This document shows, piece after piece, positions 8,109 to 15,000 of a DNA stretch of 64,000 nt; the first letter of the stretch is position 1; the number at the start of each line of letters is the position of its first letter. A program made the position numbers and the translations under genes. Origin of the DNA: Streptomyces griseomycini (lineage in GTDB: Bacteria; Actinomycetota; Actinomycetes; Streptomycetales; Streptomycetaceae); NCBI RefSeq assembly GCF_014203535.1, contig NZ_JACHJI010000007.1:248001-312000 (forward strand), written 5' to 3'. A model generated the notes under the pieces. That model saw only the letters and a list, made by a program, of their open reading frames with translations, did not search any database and was not told the DNA's origin.

Positions 8109-8173
8109 CGACCCGCGAGTCGCCGGTACGTCCGGCCGGCTCCTCCCCAGGGAGGAACCAGACTCGCGGGTCG
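8109..8173. terminator. Bidirectional stem-loop between small transcript and citrate synthase
   Basis: CGACCCGCGAGTC (8109-8121) pairs perfectly with GACTCGCGGGTCG (8161-8173). The 39-base loop holds a minor CCTCCC/GGGAGG hairpin. It lies 44 bases past the citrate synthase stop and would end both convergent transcripts. Confidence 0.6.
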
Positions 8174-8216
8174 TCTGCGTTTCCGGGGCCCTCCGGGCTT
8201 CCCGGGGCGTGCGAGG

Positions 8217-9317
8217 TCAGCGGGCGATGTCCGCGTAGCCCTCGATCTCGCGCGGGTCGCGGGTGCCCGGGCCGACGTAGCGGGCCGAGGGACGGACCAG
8301 GCGGCCGGTGCGCTTCTGCTCGAGGATGTGGGCCGACCAGCCCGCCGTGCGGGCGCAGGTGAACATCGAGGTGAACATGTGGGCCGGGACCTCGGCGAAG
8401 TCCAGGACGATGGCGGCCCAGAACTCGACGTTGGTGGCCAGGACCCGGTCGGGGCGGCGGGCGTGCAGCTCGGCCAGGGCGGCCTTCTCCAGGGCCTCGG
8501 CGACCTCGAAGCGCGGGGCGCCGAGCTCGCGGGCGGTGCGGCGCAGGACGCGGGCGCGGGGGTCCTCCGCGCGGTAGACGCGGTGGCCGAAGCCCATGAG
8601 GCGTTCGCCCTTGTCGAGGGTCTGCTTGACGTACGCCTCGGCGTCCCCGGTGCGCTCGATCTCCTCGATCATGTGCAGCACGCGGGAGGGCGCCCCGCCG
8701 TGCAGCGGGCCCGACATGGCGCCGACGGCGCCCGAGAGGGCCGCCGCGACGTCCGCGCCGGTCGAGGCGATGACGCGGGCGGTGAAGGTGGAGGCGTTCA
8801 TGCCGTGCTCGGCGGCCGACGTCCAGTACGCGTCGACGGCGGCGACGTGCTTGGGGTCGGGTTCGCCGCGCCAGCGGATCATGAAGCGTTCGACGACGGA
8901 CTGCGCCTTGTCTATCTCGCGCTGCGGGACCATGGGCAGGCCCTGGCCGCGTGCGGACTGGGCGACGTAGGAGAGGGCCATGACGGCGGCGCGGGCGAGG
9001 TCCTCGCGGGCCTGCTCGGCATCGATGTCGAGCAGCGGTTTCAGGCCCCAGACGGGTGCCAGCATGGCGAGCGCGGACTGGACGTCGACGCGGATGTCGC
9101 CGGAGTGCACGGGGATGGGGAACGGCTCGGCGGGCGGCAGGCCGGGGTTGAAGGCCCCGTCGACGAGCAGTCCCCACACGTTGCCGAAGGAGACGTGGCC
9201 GACCAGGTCCTCGATGTCGACGCCCCGGTACCGCAGGGCGCCCCCCTCCTTGTCCGGTTCGGCGATCTCCGTTTCGAACGCGACGACTCCTTCGAGCCCG
9301 GGTACGAAGTCGGACAT
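8217..9317 (-). CDS. Citrate synthase (type with about 366 residues)
   Basis: Condenses oxaloacetate and acetyl-CoA to citrate, or propionyl-CoA to 2-methylcitrate in some members. 366 residues from ATG 9317 (MSDFVPGLEGV). Catalytic elements are visible in order: EHGMNASTF (first histidine), the CoA-binding PLHGGAPSRV, GFGHRVY (second histidine) and VLDFAEVP (aspartate), then the C-terminal arginine region. The N-terminal start GLEGVVAFETEIAEPDKE and YRGVDIEDLV fit the bacterial short form. Streptomyces carry several citrate synthase paralogues and this is probably not the sole TCA enzyme, so no symbol is given. It is divergent from pdxH, sharing 9318-9605. Confidence 0.92.
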   Translation of the reverse strand: MSDFVPGLEGVVAFETEIAEPDKEGGALRYRGVDIEDLVGHVSFGNVWGLLVDGAFNPGLPPAEPFPIPVHSGDIRVDVQSALAMLAPVWGLKPLLDIDAEQAREDLARAAVMALSYVAQSARGQGLPMVPQREIDKAQSVVERFMIRWRGEPDPKHVAAVDAYWTSAAEHGMNASTFTARVIASTGADVAAALSGAVGAMSGPLHGGAPSRVLHMIEEIERTGDAEAYVKQTLDKGERLMGFGHRVYRAEDPRARVLRRTARELGAPRFEVAEALEKAALAELHARRPDRVLATNVEFWAAIVLDFAEVPAHMFTSMFTCARTAGWSAHILEQKRTGRLVRPSARYVGPGTRDPREIEGYADIAR

Positions 9318-9543
9318 CAGGCGGCTCCTCGTCAGGTGGGCGTCAGATGGTGTTGTGGGGCGGCCCGGTGCGGGTCGGTCCCGTGCCGGTCGGTGGAAGC
9401 GGGTGCGTCCGGTGGATCCGCGGTCGGGTCTTCGGGGACTCGCGGTCCGGGACGTCACCCCTGTGATGCCCGGCTGGCGGTCACCCAACCGGATCAGTGC
9501 CAGCACGATATCCCCGGGTGCCATCCTTGGGGAGGGTTCGCGG

Positions 9544-9562
9544 CACTCAGTGCCACTCAGTG
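9544..9562. promoter_or_regulatory. Two 9-bp direct repeats one helical turn apart upstream of pdxH
   Basis: CACTCAGTG occurs at 9544-9552 and 9554-9562, exactly 10 bases apart. Each copy is itself a small inverted repeat (CACT-C-AGTG). It lies 44-62 bases before the pdxH start, in the divergent citrate synthase/pdxH region, and looks like an operator. Confidence 0.45.
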
Positions 9563-9605
9563 ACGAAGGACACCGTTCCCCCGGGGGGCCCGCGCATGCG
9601 GCAGG

Positions 9606-10283
9606 ATGACGGGCGTGACCGACCGAGACGCCGTCCCCTTCGATCTCGCCTCGATGCGCAAGCACTACCGGACCGAGGGGCTCTCCGAGACCGACCTGGC
9701 CGCCACCCCCGTCGAGCAGTTCGCGCGCTGGTTCAAACAGGCCGCGACGGAGGGCGGGCTGTTCGAGCCGAACGCCATGATCGTCTCCACGGCGGACGCG
9801 GAGGGCCGGCCCAGTTCCCGCACGGTGCTGCTGAAGCACTTCGACGAGCAGGGGTTCGTGTTCTACACCAACTACGACTCCCGCAAGGGACGGGAGCTGG
9901 ACGAGAACCCCCACGTCTCGCTGCTGTTCCCCTGGCACCCGATGGCCCGGCAGGTCATCGTCACCGGCACGGCGCGGCGCACCGGCCGGGACGAGACGGC
10001 CGCCTACTTCCGCACCCGCCCGCACGGCTCCCAGCTGGGCGCGTGGGCCAGCGGCCAGTCGTCGGTGATCGCCGGCCGCGCGGAGCTCGACGCGGCGTAC
10101 GCCGAGCTGGCGGCCCGGTACCCGGAGAACGAGCGGGTGCCGGTGCCCCCGCACTGGGGCGGCTTCCGGGTGGTCCCGCGGGAGGTGGAGTTCTGGCAGG
10201 GCCGGGAGAACCGGCTGCACGACCGCCTGCGGTACGCCGCGCGGCCGGACGGGGGCTGGCGGGTGGAGCGGCTCGCCCCGTGA
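9606..10283 (+). CDS. pdxH: Pyridoxamine 5'-phosphate oxidase
   Basis: FMN enzyme oxidising pyridoxine or pyridoxamine 5'-phosphate to pyridoxal 5'-phosphate in the cytoplasm. 225 residues, normal length. Family landmarks: MRKHY near the N-terminus, PNAMIVSTADAEGRPSSRTVLLK, GFVFYTNYDSRKGREL, LLFPWHPMARQV, RPHGSQLGAWASGQSS, the C-terminal VEFWQGRENRLHDR and the terminal VERLAP. ATG 9606 is used; an in-frame GTG (9615) is possible. The gene stands alone, convergent with a zinc-ribbon gene 9 bases away. The repeat at 9544-9562 may control it. Confidence 0.95.
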   Translation: MTGVTDRDAVPFDLASMRKHYRTEGLSETDLAATPVEQFARWFKQAATEGGLFEPNAMIVSTADAEGRPSSRTVLLKHFDEQGFVFYTNYDSRKGRELDENPHVSLLFPWHPMARQVIVTGTARRTGRDETAAYFRTRPHGSQLGAWASGQSSVIAGRAELDAAYAELAARYPENERVPVPPHWGGFRVVPREVEFWQGRENRLHDRLRYAARPDGGWRVERLAP

Positions 10284-10292
10284 GCGGGCGTC

Positions 10293-10850
10293 CTACAGCT
10301 TGCCCCACACGTACGCGGTGCGGTGCCCGTCCAGGACCTCGGCCGTCCGGGCGCGGAACTCCGGGGTGAGCTCGGGCCAGTTCCAGAACTCGAGGCCCAG
10401 GCTGCCGAAGGCGAGGGGCGCCTCGTCCCAGGTCCAGTCCGGGAGGGGGACGGCCGTGCCGCAGGCGGGGCAGCCGGCGGACGCGGTGCCCTCGTCGTGC
10501 CAGGTCCGCATGGCGTCACCGAATCGCCGCCAGGCCGCGTCGTCCAGCGCGGTGGCCGCTCCGCAGCGGGGGCAGAGGGCCGCGCCGGGCATGTCCGCGC
10601 CGCTGGTGAAGCCGGTGCGGACGGTGTGGACGGCGAGGCCGTCGGACGGGGGCCAGTCCCAGTCGTCGGTCACCGCCCGGTGCCAGTGCGGGCCCGGCGG
10701 GTGTCCCAGGGGCCGTCCCGGCACGCACGGCGTGCGCTCGGCGAGCACGATGCCCTCGGCCGCGAGCCACTCGACCACGCGGTCCGCGAGCCGCCGCGCC
10801 TGCGCTCCGGTCGCGTCGAGGTCGACGATCGCCTGCAGACGGTCACCCAT
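10293..10850 (-). CDS. Conserved hypothetical protein with two CxxC zinc-ribbon knuckles
   Basis: 185 residues from ATG 10850, two bases after the TetR gene stop (TGATCATG), so it is probably translated by coupling as the last gene of the long operon. The centre carries CPRCG and CPACG about 40 residues apart, a likely zinc ribbon. The N-terminus (LQAIVDLDATGAQARRLADRVVEWLAAEGIV) looks like an alpha/beta domain, and tryptophan-rich stretches surround the ribbon. No membrane segments or signal. No function is recognised. Its presence after the regulator may be incidental to the catabolic role of the operon. Confidence 0.7.
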   Translation of the reverse strand: MGDRLQAIVDLDATGAQARRLADRVVEWLAAEGIVLAERTPCVPGRPLGHPPGPHWHRAVTDDWDWPPSDGLAVHTVRTGFTSGADMPGAALCPRCGAATALDDAAWRRFGDAMRTWHDEGTASAGCPACGTAVPLPDWTWDEAPLAFGSLGLEFWNWPELTPEFRARTAEVLDGHRTAYVWGKL

Positions 10851-10852
10851 GA

Positions 10853-11467
10853 TCAGTCCAGCGCTCCGTCCAGCAGGGCCGCCCACTGCGCCACCACCCG
10901 CTCGCGGCGGGCCGTGTCGTCGGTGAGGAGGTTGGCCAGGCCCAGGCCGCGGGCCATGTCGAGGAGGCCCTGGACGGTCTCGCGGACGCCGGGGCGGGTC
11001 TCGTCGGCGCCGAGGAGTTCCACGGCGATGCGGTGGGTCTCGCGGCCGACGCGGGACTCCAGCTCGGTCACGCGCGGGCGCAGCTGCTCCTCGTCGGAGG
11101 CGGCGACCCACAGGTGGAGGGCGGCGCGGAACAGCGGGCCGGTGTAGAGGTCGACCAGCGCCGCGACCACCGCGCGGCGGTCGCCGGCCGCCGCGCCCTC
11201 GGGGAAGAGGGCGCGCAGGGCGGTGGAGCGTTCCTCGGCGACGTACTCGACGGCGGCGGTGAAGAGGTCCTCGCGGGTCGGGAAGTGGTGCTGGGCGGCG
11301 CCCCGGGAGACGCCGGCGCGTTCGGCGACGACGGAGACCGTGGAGCCCGCCCAGCCGTGTTCGGCGAGGCAGGCCACGGCGGCCTCCAGGAGCCGCTGCC
11401 GGGTGGCCCGGCTGCGGTCCTGCTTGGGGACTCGTTCGGCACGGTCGGCCGTGCTCACACCACCCAT
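10853..11467 (-). CDS. TetR-family regulator of the Atu-like operon
   Basis: 204 residues from ATG 11467, or 201 from GTG 11458, which would make a GTGA overlap with the enoyl-CoA hydratase stop at 11455-11457. The N-terminal TetR domain (RQRLLEAAVACLAEHGWAGSTVSVVAERAGVSRGAAQHHFPTREDLF) spans residues about 22-72; the rest is the helical ligand-binding domain. It sits inside an operon of acyl-CoA catabolic genes. By analogy with AtuR- and FadR-type regulators it probably represses that operon and responds to an acyl-CoA intermediate. The only palindrome of suitable size found upstream of the operon is at 21048-21061. Confidence 0.85.
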   Translation of the reverse strand: MGGVSTADRAERVPKQDRSRATRQRLLEAAVACLAEHGWAGSTVSVVAERAGVSRGAAQHHFPTREDLFTAAVEYVAEERSTALRALFPEGAAAGDRRAVVAALVDLYTGPLFRAALHLWVAASDEEQLRPRVTELESRVGRETHRIAVELLGADETRPGVRETVQGLLDMARGLGLANLLTDDTARRERVVAQWAALLDGALD

Positions 11468-12189
11468 TCCGGATCCCGTCGTTCGAGGAAGGCCGTCATT
11501 CCCTCGCGCGCGGGGGCGGAGGCGAAGAGGCGGGCCGAGAGCGCGGTCAGGTCGGCCGCGTCCCGGTCGAATGTCTCCAGCACCCTAGCCGTGAGCAGCC
11601 GTTTCGTCTCGGCCAGGGCTTCGGGGGCGGATCCGCGCAGGCCGTCGAGGATCGGCGCGAGGGCGTCGTCCACGTCCTCGCCGGCCGCCGTGAGCAGGCC
11701 GGTGCGGACGGCTTCGGCGGTGTCGAGGCGCTCGCCGGTGAGGTAGTAGCGGGCGAGCGCGCGCGGGTCGGTGCGGGGCAGCAGCGGCAGGGAGATGACG
11801 GCCGGGGCGACTCCGATGCGGACCTCGGTGAAGGCGAAGGTGGCCGCGTGGGAGGCGACGGAGATGTCGCAGGCGGCGAGCAGGCCGAGTCCGCCCGCGC
11901 GGACGTGTCCGGTGACCCGTGCGACGACCGGTTTGGGCAGCTCGACGATCTGCCGGAGCAGGCCGGCCAGCGCGTCGGGCGCGGGCGGGTCGCGCAGGTC
12001 GGCGCCGGCGCTGAAGGTGTTGCCGCTGTGGGTGAGGACCACCGCGCGGACGCCGGTGTCCCCGCCGGCGTCGGTGAGCGCGCCGGCCAGTTCGCCGACG
12101 AGGGCGGCGGACAGGGCGTTGCGGCGTTCGGGGGCGTCGAGGGTGAGCGTTTCGACGCCCCGCGTGCGGGTGCGGCCGATCAGGGTCAC
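11455..12189 (-). CDS. Enoyl-CoA hydratase/isomerase (crotonase) family protein
   Basis: 244 residues from ATG 12189. Crotonase landmarks: NTFSAGADLRD (CoA oxyanion loop), GHVRAGGLGLLAACDISVAS, and FAFTEVRIGVAP, where the glutamate corresponds to a catalytic Glu of the family. The start overlaps the CoA ligase stop by 4 bases and the TetR gene overlaps its own stop. Expected role: hydration of the 2-enoyl-CoA made by the adjacent acyl-CoA dehydrogenase, or of the glutaconyl-type product of the carboxylase (AtuE-like). Hydratase and isomerase activities cannot be separated from sequence alone. Confidence 0.88.
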   Translation of the reverse strand: MTLIGRTRTRGVETLTLDAPERRNALSAALVGELAGALTDAGGDTGVRAVVLTHSGNTFSAGADLRDPPAPDALAGLLRQIVELPKPVVARVTGHVRAGGLGLLAACDISVASHAATFAFTEVRIGVAPAVISLPLLPRTDPRALARYYLTGERLDTAEAVRTGLLTAAGEDVDDALAPILDGLRGSAPEALAETKRLLTARVLETFDRDAADLTALSARLFASAPAREGMTAFLERRDPEWVV

Positions 12190-13766
12190 GAGGGCTCCTC
12201 GTGCGCCGCGCGGAGTTCGCGGCGCAGGATCTTTCCGGAGGCGGCGCGCGGGACGCCGTCGACGAAGGTGACGTGCCGGACCCGTTTGTACGGGGCGACG
12301 CGCTCGGCGACGTACGTCATGACCTCGCCTTCGGAGAGCTCCGGGGCGGACGGCTGGCGGACGACGTGGGCGTGCGGGACCTCGTTGCCGTCTTCGTCGC
12401 GGACGCCGATGACGGCGGCGTCGGCGATGCCGGGGTGGGTGAGGAGCAGCGCCTCGAGTTCGGCGGGGGCGACCTGGAAGCCCTTGTACTTGATGAGTTC
12501 CTTGACCCGGTCGACGACGAACAGCCAGCCTTCCTCGTCCACGTGGCCGACGTCGCCGGTGTGCAGCCAGCCGTCCTCGTCGATCATGGCGGTGGTGGCG
12601 TCGGGGCGGCCGAGGTAGCCCTTCATGACCTGGGGGCCCCGGATGAGGATCTCGCCGGACTCGCCGGGCCCGAGGTCCTTGCCGGGGTCGTCGAGGGAGA
12701 CGATGCGCATCTCGGTGCCGGCGATGAGCTTGCCGACGGTGCCGGGAGGGGCGTCGGCCATCGCGTCCAGGGGGACGACGTGGGTGCCGGGCGAGAGCTC
12801 CGTCATGCCGTAGGCCTGGCCGACGGGCGGCAGGCCGAGCCGCTGCGAGCAGGCGGCGGCCAGGCTCGCGTCCAGGGGCGCGGCGGCGCTGATGATGTGT
12901 TTCAGGGAGGACAGGTCGTACCGGTCGACCAGGGGGTGCTTGGCGAGGGCCAGCACGATGGGCGGGGCCACGTAGAGGCCGGTGATGCGGTGGTCCTGGA
13001 CGGCCGCGAGGAACGTCTCCAGGTCGAAGCGCGGCAGGACGACGACGGTGGCGCCCTGTCGCAGGGGCGCGTTCATCAGGGCGGTCAGGCCGTAGATGTG
13101 GAAGAACGGGAGGACGGCGAGGACGCGGTCGCCGGGGCCCGCCGTGATCAGGGGCTGGAGCTGCGCGAGGTTGGTGGCGATCTGGCGGTGGGTGAGCATC
13201 ACGCCCTTGGGGACGCCGGTGGTGCCGGAGGAGTACGGCAGCGCGGCGACGTCCTCGGCCGGGTCGATGTCGACGACGGGCTCGGGGGCCGTGGAGGCCA
13301 GCATGTCGATCAGGGAGCGGTGTCCGGGCGCGCTGTCGCAGACGAGGATCTCCTCGATCCCGCCCGCGAGTTCGGCGGCCCGCCGCGCGGTCTCCAGCAG
13401 CGGTGAGACGGTGACGATCCAGCGGGCGGCGGAGTCCTCGAGCTGCCTGCCGAACTCCTCGGCGGTGGCCAGGGGGTGCACGGTGGTGACGGAGGCGCCC
13501 GCGCGGGTGGCCGCGTAGAAGGCGGTGGGGAAGGCGATCGTGTTGGGGCTGTGCAGGGCGAGCACGTCGCCCTTGCGCACGCCGGCCTCGGCGAGCCCTG
13601 CGGCGACCCGCCGGTGGAAGCGGTCGACCTGCTCGTAGGTGAGGGTGGTGCCGTCGGTTCCGTCGATCAGCGCCGGGGTGCCGCCGAACTCGGCGGCCCG
13701 TCCCAGTACGGCTTCGTGGATGGGGAGTTCGACGGGGGGGACGTCTGCGTACTCGCTGCGGAACAC
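12186..13766 (-). CDS. ANL-superfamily acyl-CoA ligase (cinnamate/4-coumarate:CoA ligase type)
   Basis: 526 residues from GTG 13766 with a clear GGAGG five bases upstream. Adenylation motifs: SSGTTGVPKG (residues about 179-188), GQAYGMTELSPG, GWLHTGDVGHVDEEG, the hinge DRVKELIKYKG and the C-terminal catalytic lysine in SGKILRREL. It makes acyl-AMP then acyl-CoA from ATP, CoA and a carboxylic acid. From memory it corresponds to the characterised cinnamate:CoA ligase of S. coelicolor (ScCCL, SCO4383). The operon (carboxylase, dehydrogenase, hydratase, AtuA-like protein) suggests its natural substrate may instead be a branched or terpenoid acid. Confidence 0.9.
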   Translation of the reverse strand: MFRSEYADVPPVELPIHEAVLGRAAEFGGTPALIDGTDGTTLTYEQVDRFHRRVAAGLAEAGVRKGDVLALHSPNTIAFPTAFYAATRAGASVTTVHPLATAEEFGRQLEDSAARWIVTVSPLLETARRAAELAGGIEEILVCDSAPGHRSLIDMLASTAPEPVVDIDPAEDVAALPYSSGTTGVPKGVMLTHRQIATNLAQLQPLITAGPGDRVLAVLPFFHIYGLTALMNAPLRQGATVVVLPRFDLETFLAAVQDHRITGLYVAPPIVLALAKHPLVDRYDLSSLKHIISAAAPLDASLAAACSQRLGLPPVGQAYGMTELSPGTHVVPLDAMADAPPGTVGKLIAGTEMRIVSLDDPGKDLGPGESGEILIRGPQVMKGYLGRPDATTAMIDEDGWLHTGDVGHVDEEGWLFVVDRVKELIKYKGFQVAPAELEALLLTHPGIADAAVIGVRDEDGNEVPHAHVVRQPSAPELSEGEVMTYVAERVAPYKRVRHVTFVDGVPRAASGKILRRELRAAHEEPS

Positions 13767-13798
13767 GGTTCCTCCAGGACGGCCGGGGGCCGGGGTGC

Positions 13799-14968
13799 CT
13801 AGTACGACTTGGGCAGGCCCAGGGTCTGGTGGGAGACGTAGTTGAGGATCATCTCCCGGCTCACCGGGGCGATGCGGGACACGCGCGCGGCGGTGATCAG
13901 CGAGGCGAGCCCGAACTCGCGCGTGAGGCCGTTCCCGCCGAGGGTGTGCACGGCCTGGTCGACGGCCTTCACGCAGGCCTCGGCGGCCGCGTACTTGGCC
14001 ATGTTGGCGGCCTCTCCCGCGCCCGCGTCGTCGCCGGCGTCGTAGAGGTGGGCGGCCTTCTGCGTCATCAGGCGGGCGAGTTCGAGGTCGATGTGCGCCT
14101 GGGCGAGGGGGTGGGCGATGGCCTGGTGGGCGCCGATGGGGGCGCTCCAGACGGTGCGTTCGCGGGCGTACGCGACGGCGCGGGACAGCGCGTGGCGGCC
14201 CATGCCGATCGCGAACGCGGCGGTCATGATGCGCTCGGGGTTGAGGCCGGCGAAGAGCTGGAGCAGGCCCGCGTCCTCCCCCCCGCTGCCGGAAGCGTGG
14301 GAGGGGCCCCCGCCGACGAGCGCGTCGGCGGGCAGCCGGACGTCGTCGAGGGTCAGCTCGAACTGCTTCTCGACGGCGTCGAGTTCCATGTCGATCTTCC
14401 GGCGCTGGAAGCCGGGGGTGTCGCGCGGGACGATGAACAGGCAGGGCTTGAGGCGTCCGGTGCGGGCGTCCTCGGTGCGGCCGACGATGAGGGTGGCGTC
14501 GGCGATGTCGACGCCGGAGACGAACACCTTGCGGCCGGTGAGGAGCCAGTCGGTGCCGTCCTTGCGGGCGGTGGTGGTGATGCGGTGGGAGTTGGAGCCG
14601 GCGTCGGGTTCGGTGATGCCGAAGGCCATCAGGCGGCTGCCGTCGGCCAGGGCGGGCAGCCATTCGCGCTTCTGGGCCTCGGTGCCGAAGCGGGAGATGA
14701 CGGTGCCGCAGATCGCCGGGGAGACGATCATCATCAGCAGGGGGTTGCCGGCGGCGCCCATCTCTTCGAGGACGAGGGAGAGTTCGGTGATGCCGCCGCC
14801 TCCGCCGCCGTACGCCTCCGGCAGGTTGACGCCGATGTAGCCGAGCTCGGCGGCTTCCTGCCAGAAGGAGCGGTCGCCGGTGCCGCGGGCGGCGCGGGGG
14901 TGGTTGTTCGCGAACGCGGCGACGGCTTCGCGGAGGGCCTTGTGCTCGTTTGTCTCGGTCAACGGCAT
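13799..14968 (-). CDS. Acyl-CoA dehydrogenase
   Basis: 389 residues from ATG 14968 (GGAG upstream), the usual family length. FAD/substrate elements: GYIGVNLPEAYGG near residue 47, FGITEPDAGSNSHRI (FAD loop), DWLLTGRKVFVSG, a central helix bundle, and the C-terminal VHTLGGNGLTREF region. It oxidises an acyl-CoA to the 2,3-enoyl-CoA, passing electrons to ETF. A glycine/serine-rich insert (GGGPSHASGSGGEDAG, residues about 222-240) is unusual and probably a loop. It is 32 bases upstream of the CoA ligase and 32 bases downstream of the carboxylase alpha gene. Confidence 0.92.
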   Translation of the reverse strand: MPLTETNEHKALREAVAAFANNHPRAARGTGDRSFWQEAAELGYIGVNLPEAYGGGGGGITELSLVLEEMGAAGNPLLMMIVSPAICGTVISRFGTEAQKREWLPALADGSRLMAFGITEPDAGSNSHRITTTARKDGTDWLLTGRKVFVSGVDIADATLIVGRTEDARTGRLKPCLFIVPRDTPGFQRRKIDMELDAVEKQFELTLDDVRLPADALVGGGPSHASGSGGEDAGLLQLFAGLNPERIMTAAFAIGMGRHALSRAVAYARERTVWSAPIGAHQAIAHPLAQAHIDLELARLMTQKAAHLYDAGDDAGAGEAANMAKYAAAEACVKAVDQAVHTLGGNGLTREFGLASLITAARVSRIAPVSREMILNYVSHQTLGLPKSY

Positions 14969-15000
14969 GAGCGCTCCTAAGGGGGAGGGGCTTCGGGGCG

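Larger units (their letters stand above)
7963..8180 (+). ncRNA. Predicted short structured transcript (sRNA or leader-peptide mRNA)
   Basis: The interval between the divergent promoter and citrate synthase holds no large gene but has an ordered set of signals. These are the promoter at 7927-7956, an AAGGGAGGTG ribosome-binding site, a 12-codon ORF (7990-8028), a hairpin GGTCCG-CACC / GGTG-CGGACC (8030-8040 with 8052-8062), a second hairpin GCGCGT / ACGCGC with a purine loop (8064-8069, 8077-8082), and a 13-bp terminator stem (8109-8121 with 8161-8173). The transcript would be about 215 nt and convergent to the citrate synthase gene. Not matched to a known family from memory; ends are estimates. 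Confidence 0.5.

Noticed and set aside
12201..13406. Long plus-strand frame opposite the CoA ligase
   Set aside because: Val/Gly/Asp-rich shadow frame; the ligase on the other strand has every ANL motif.
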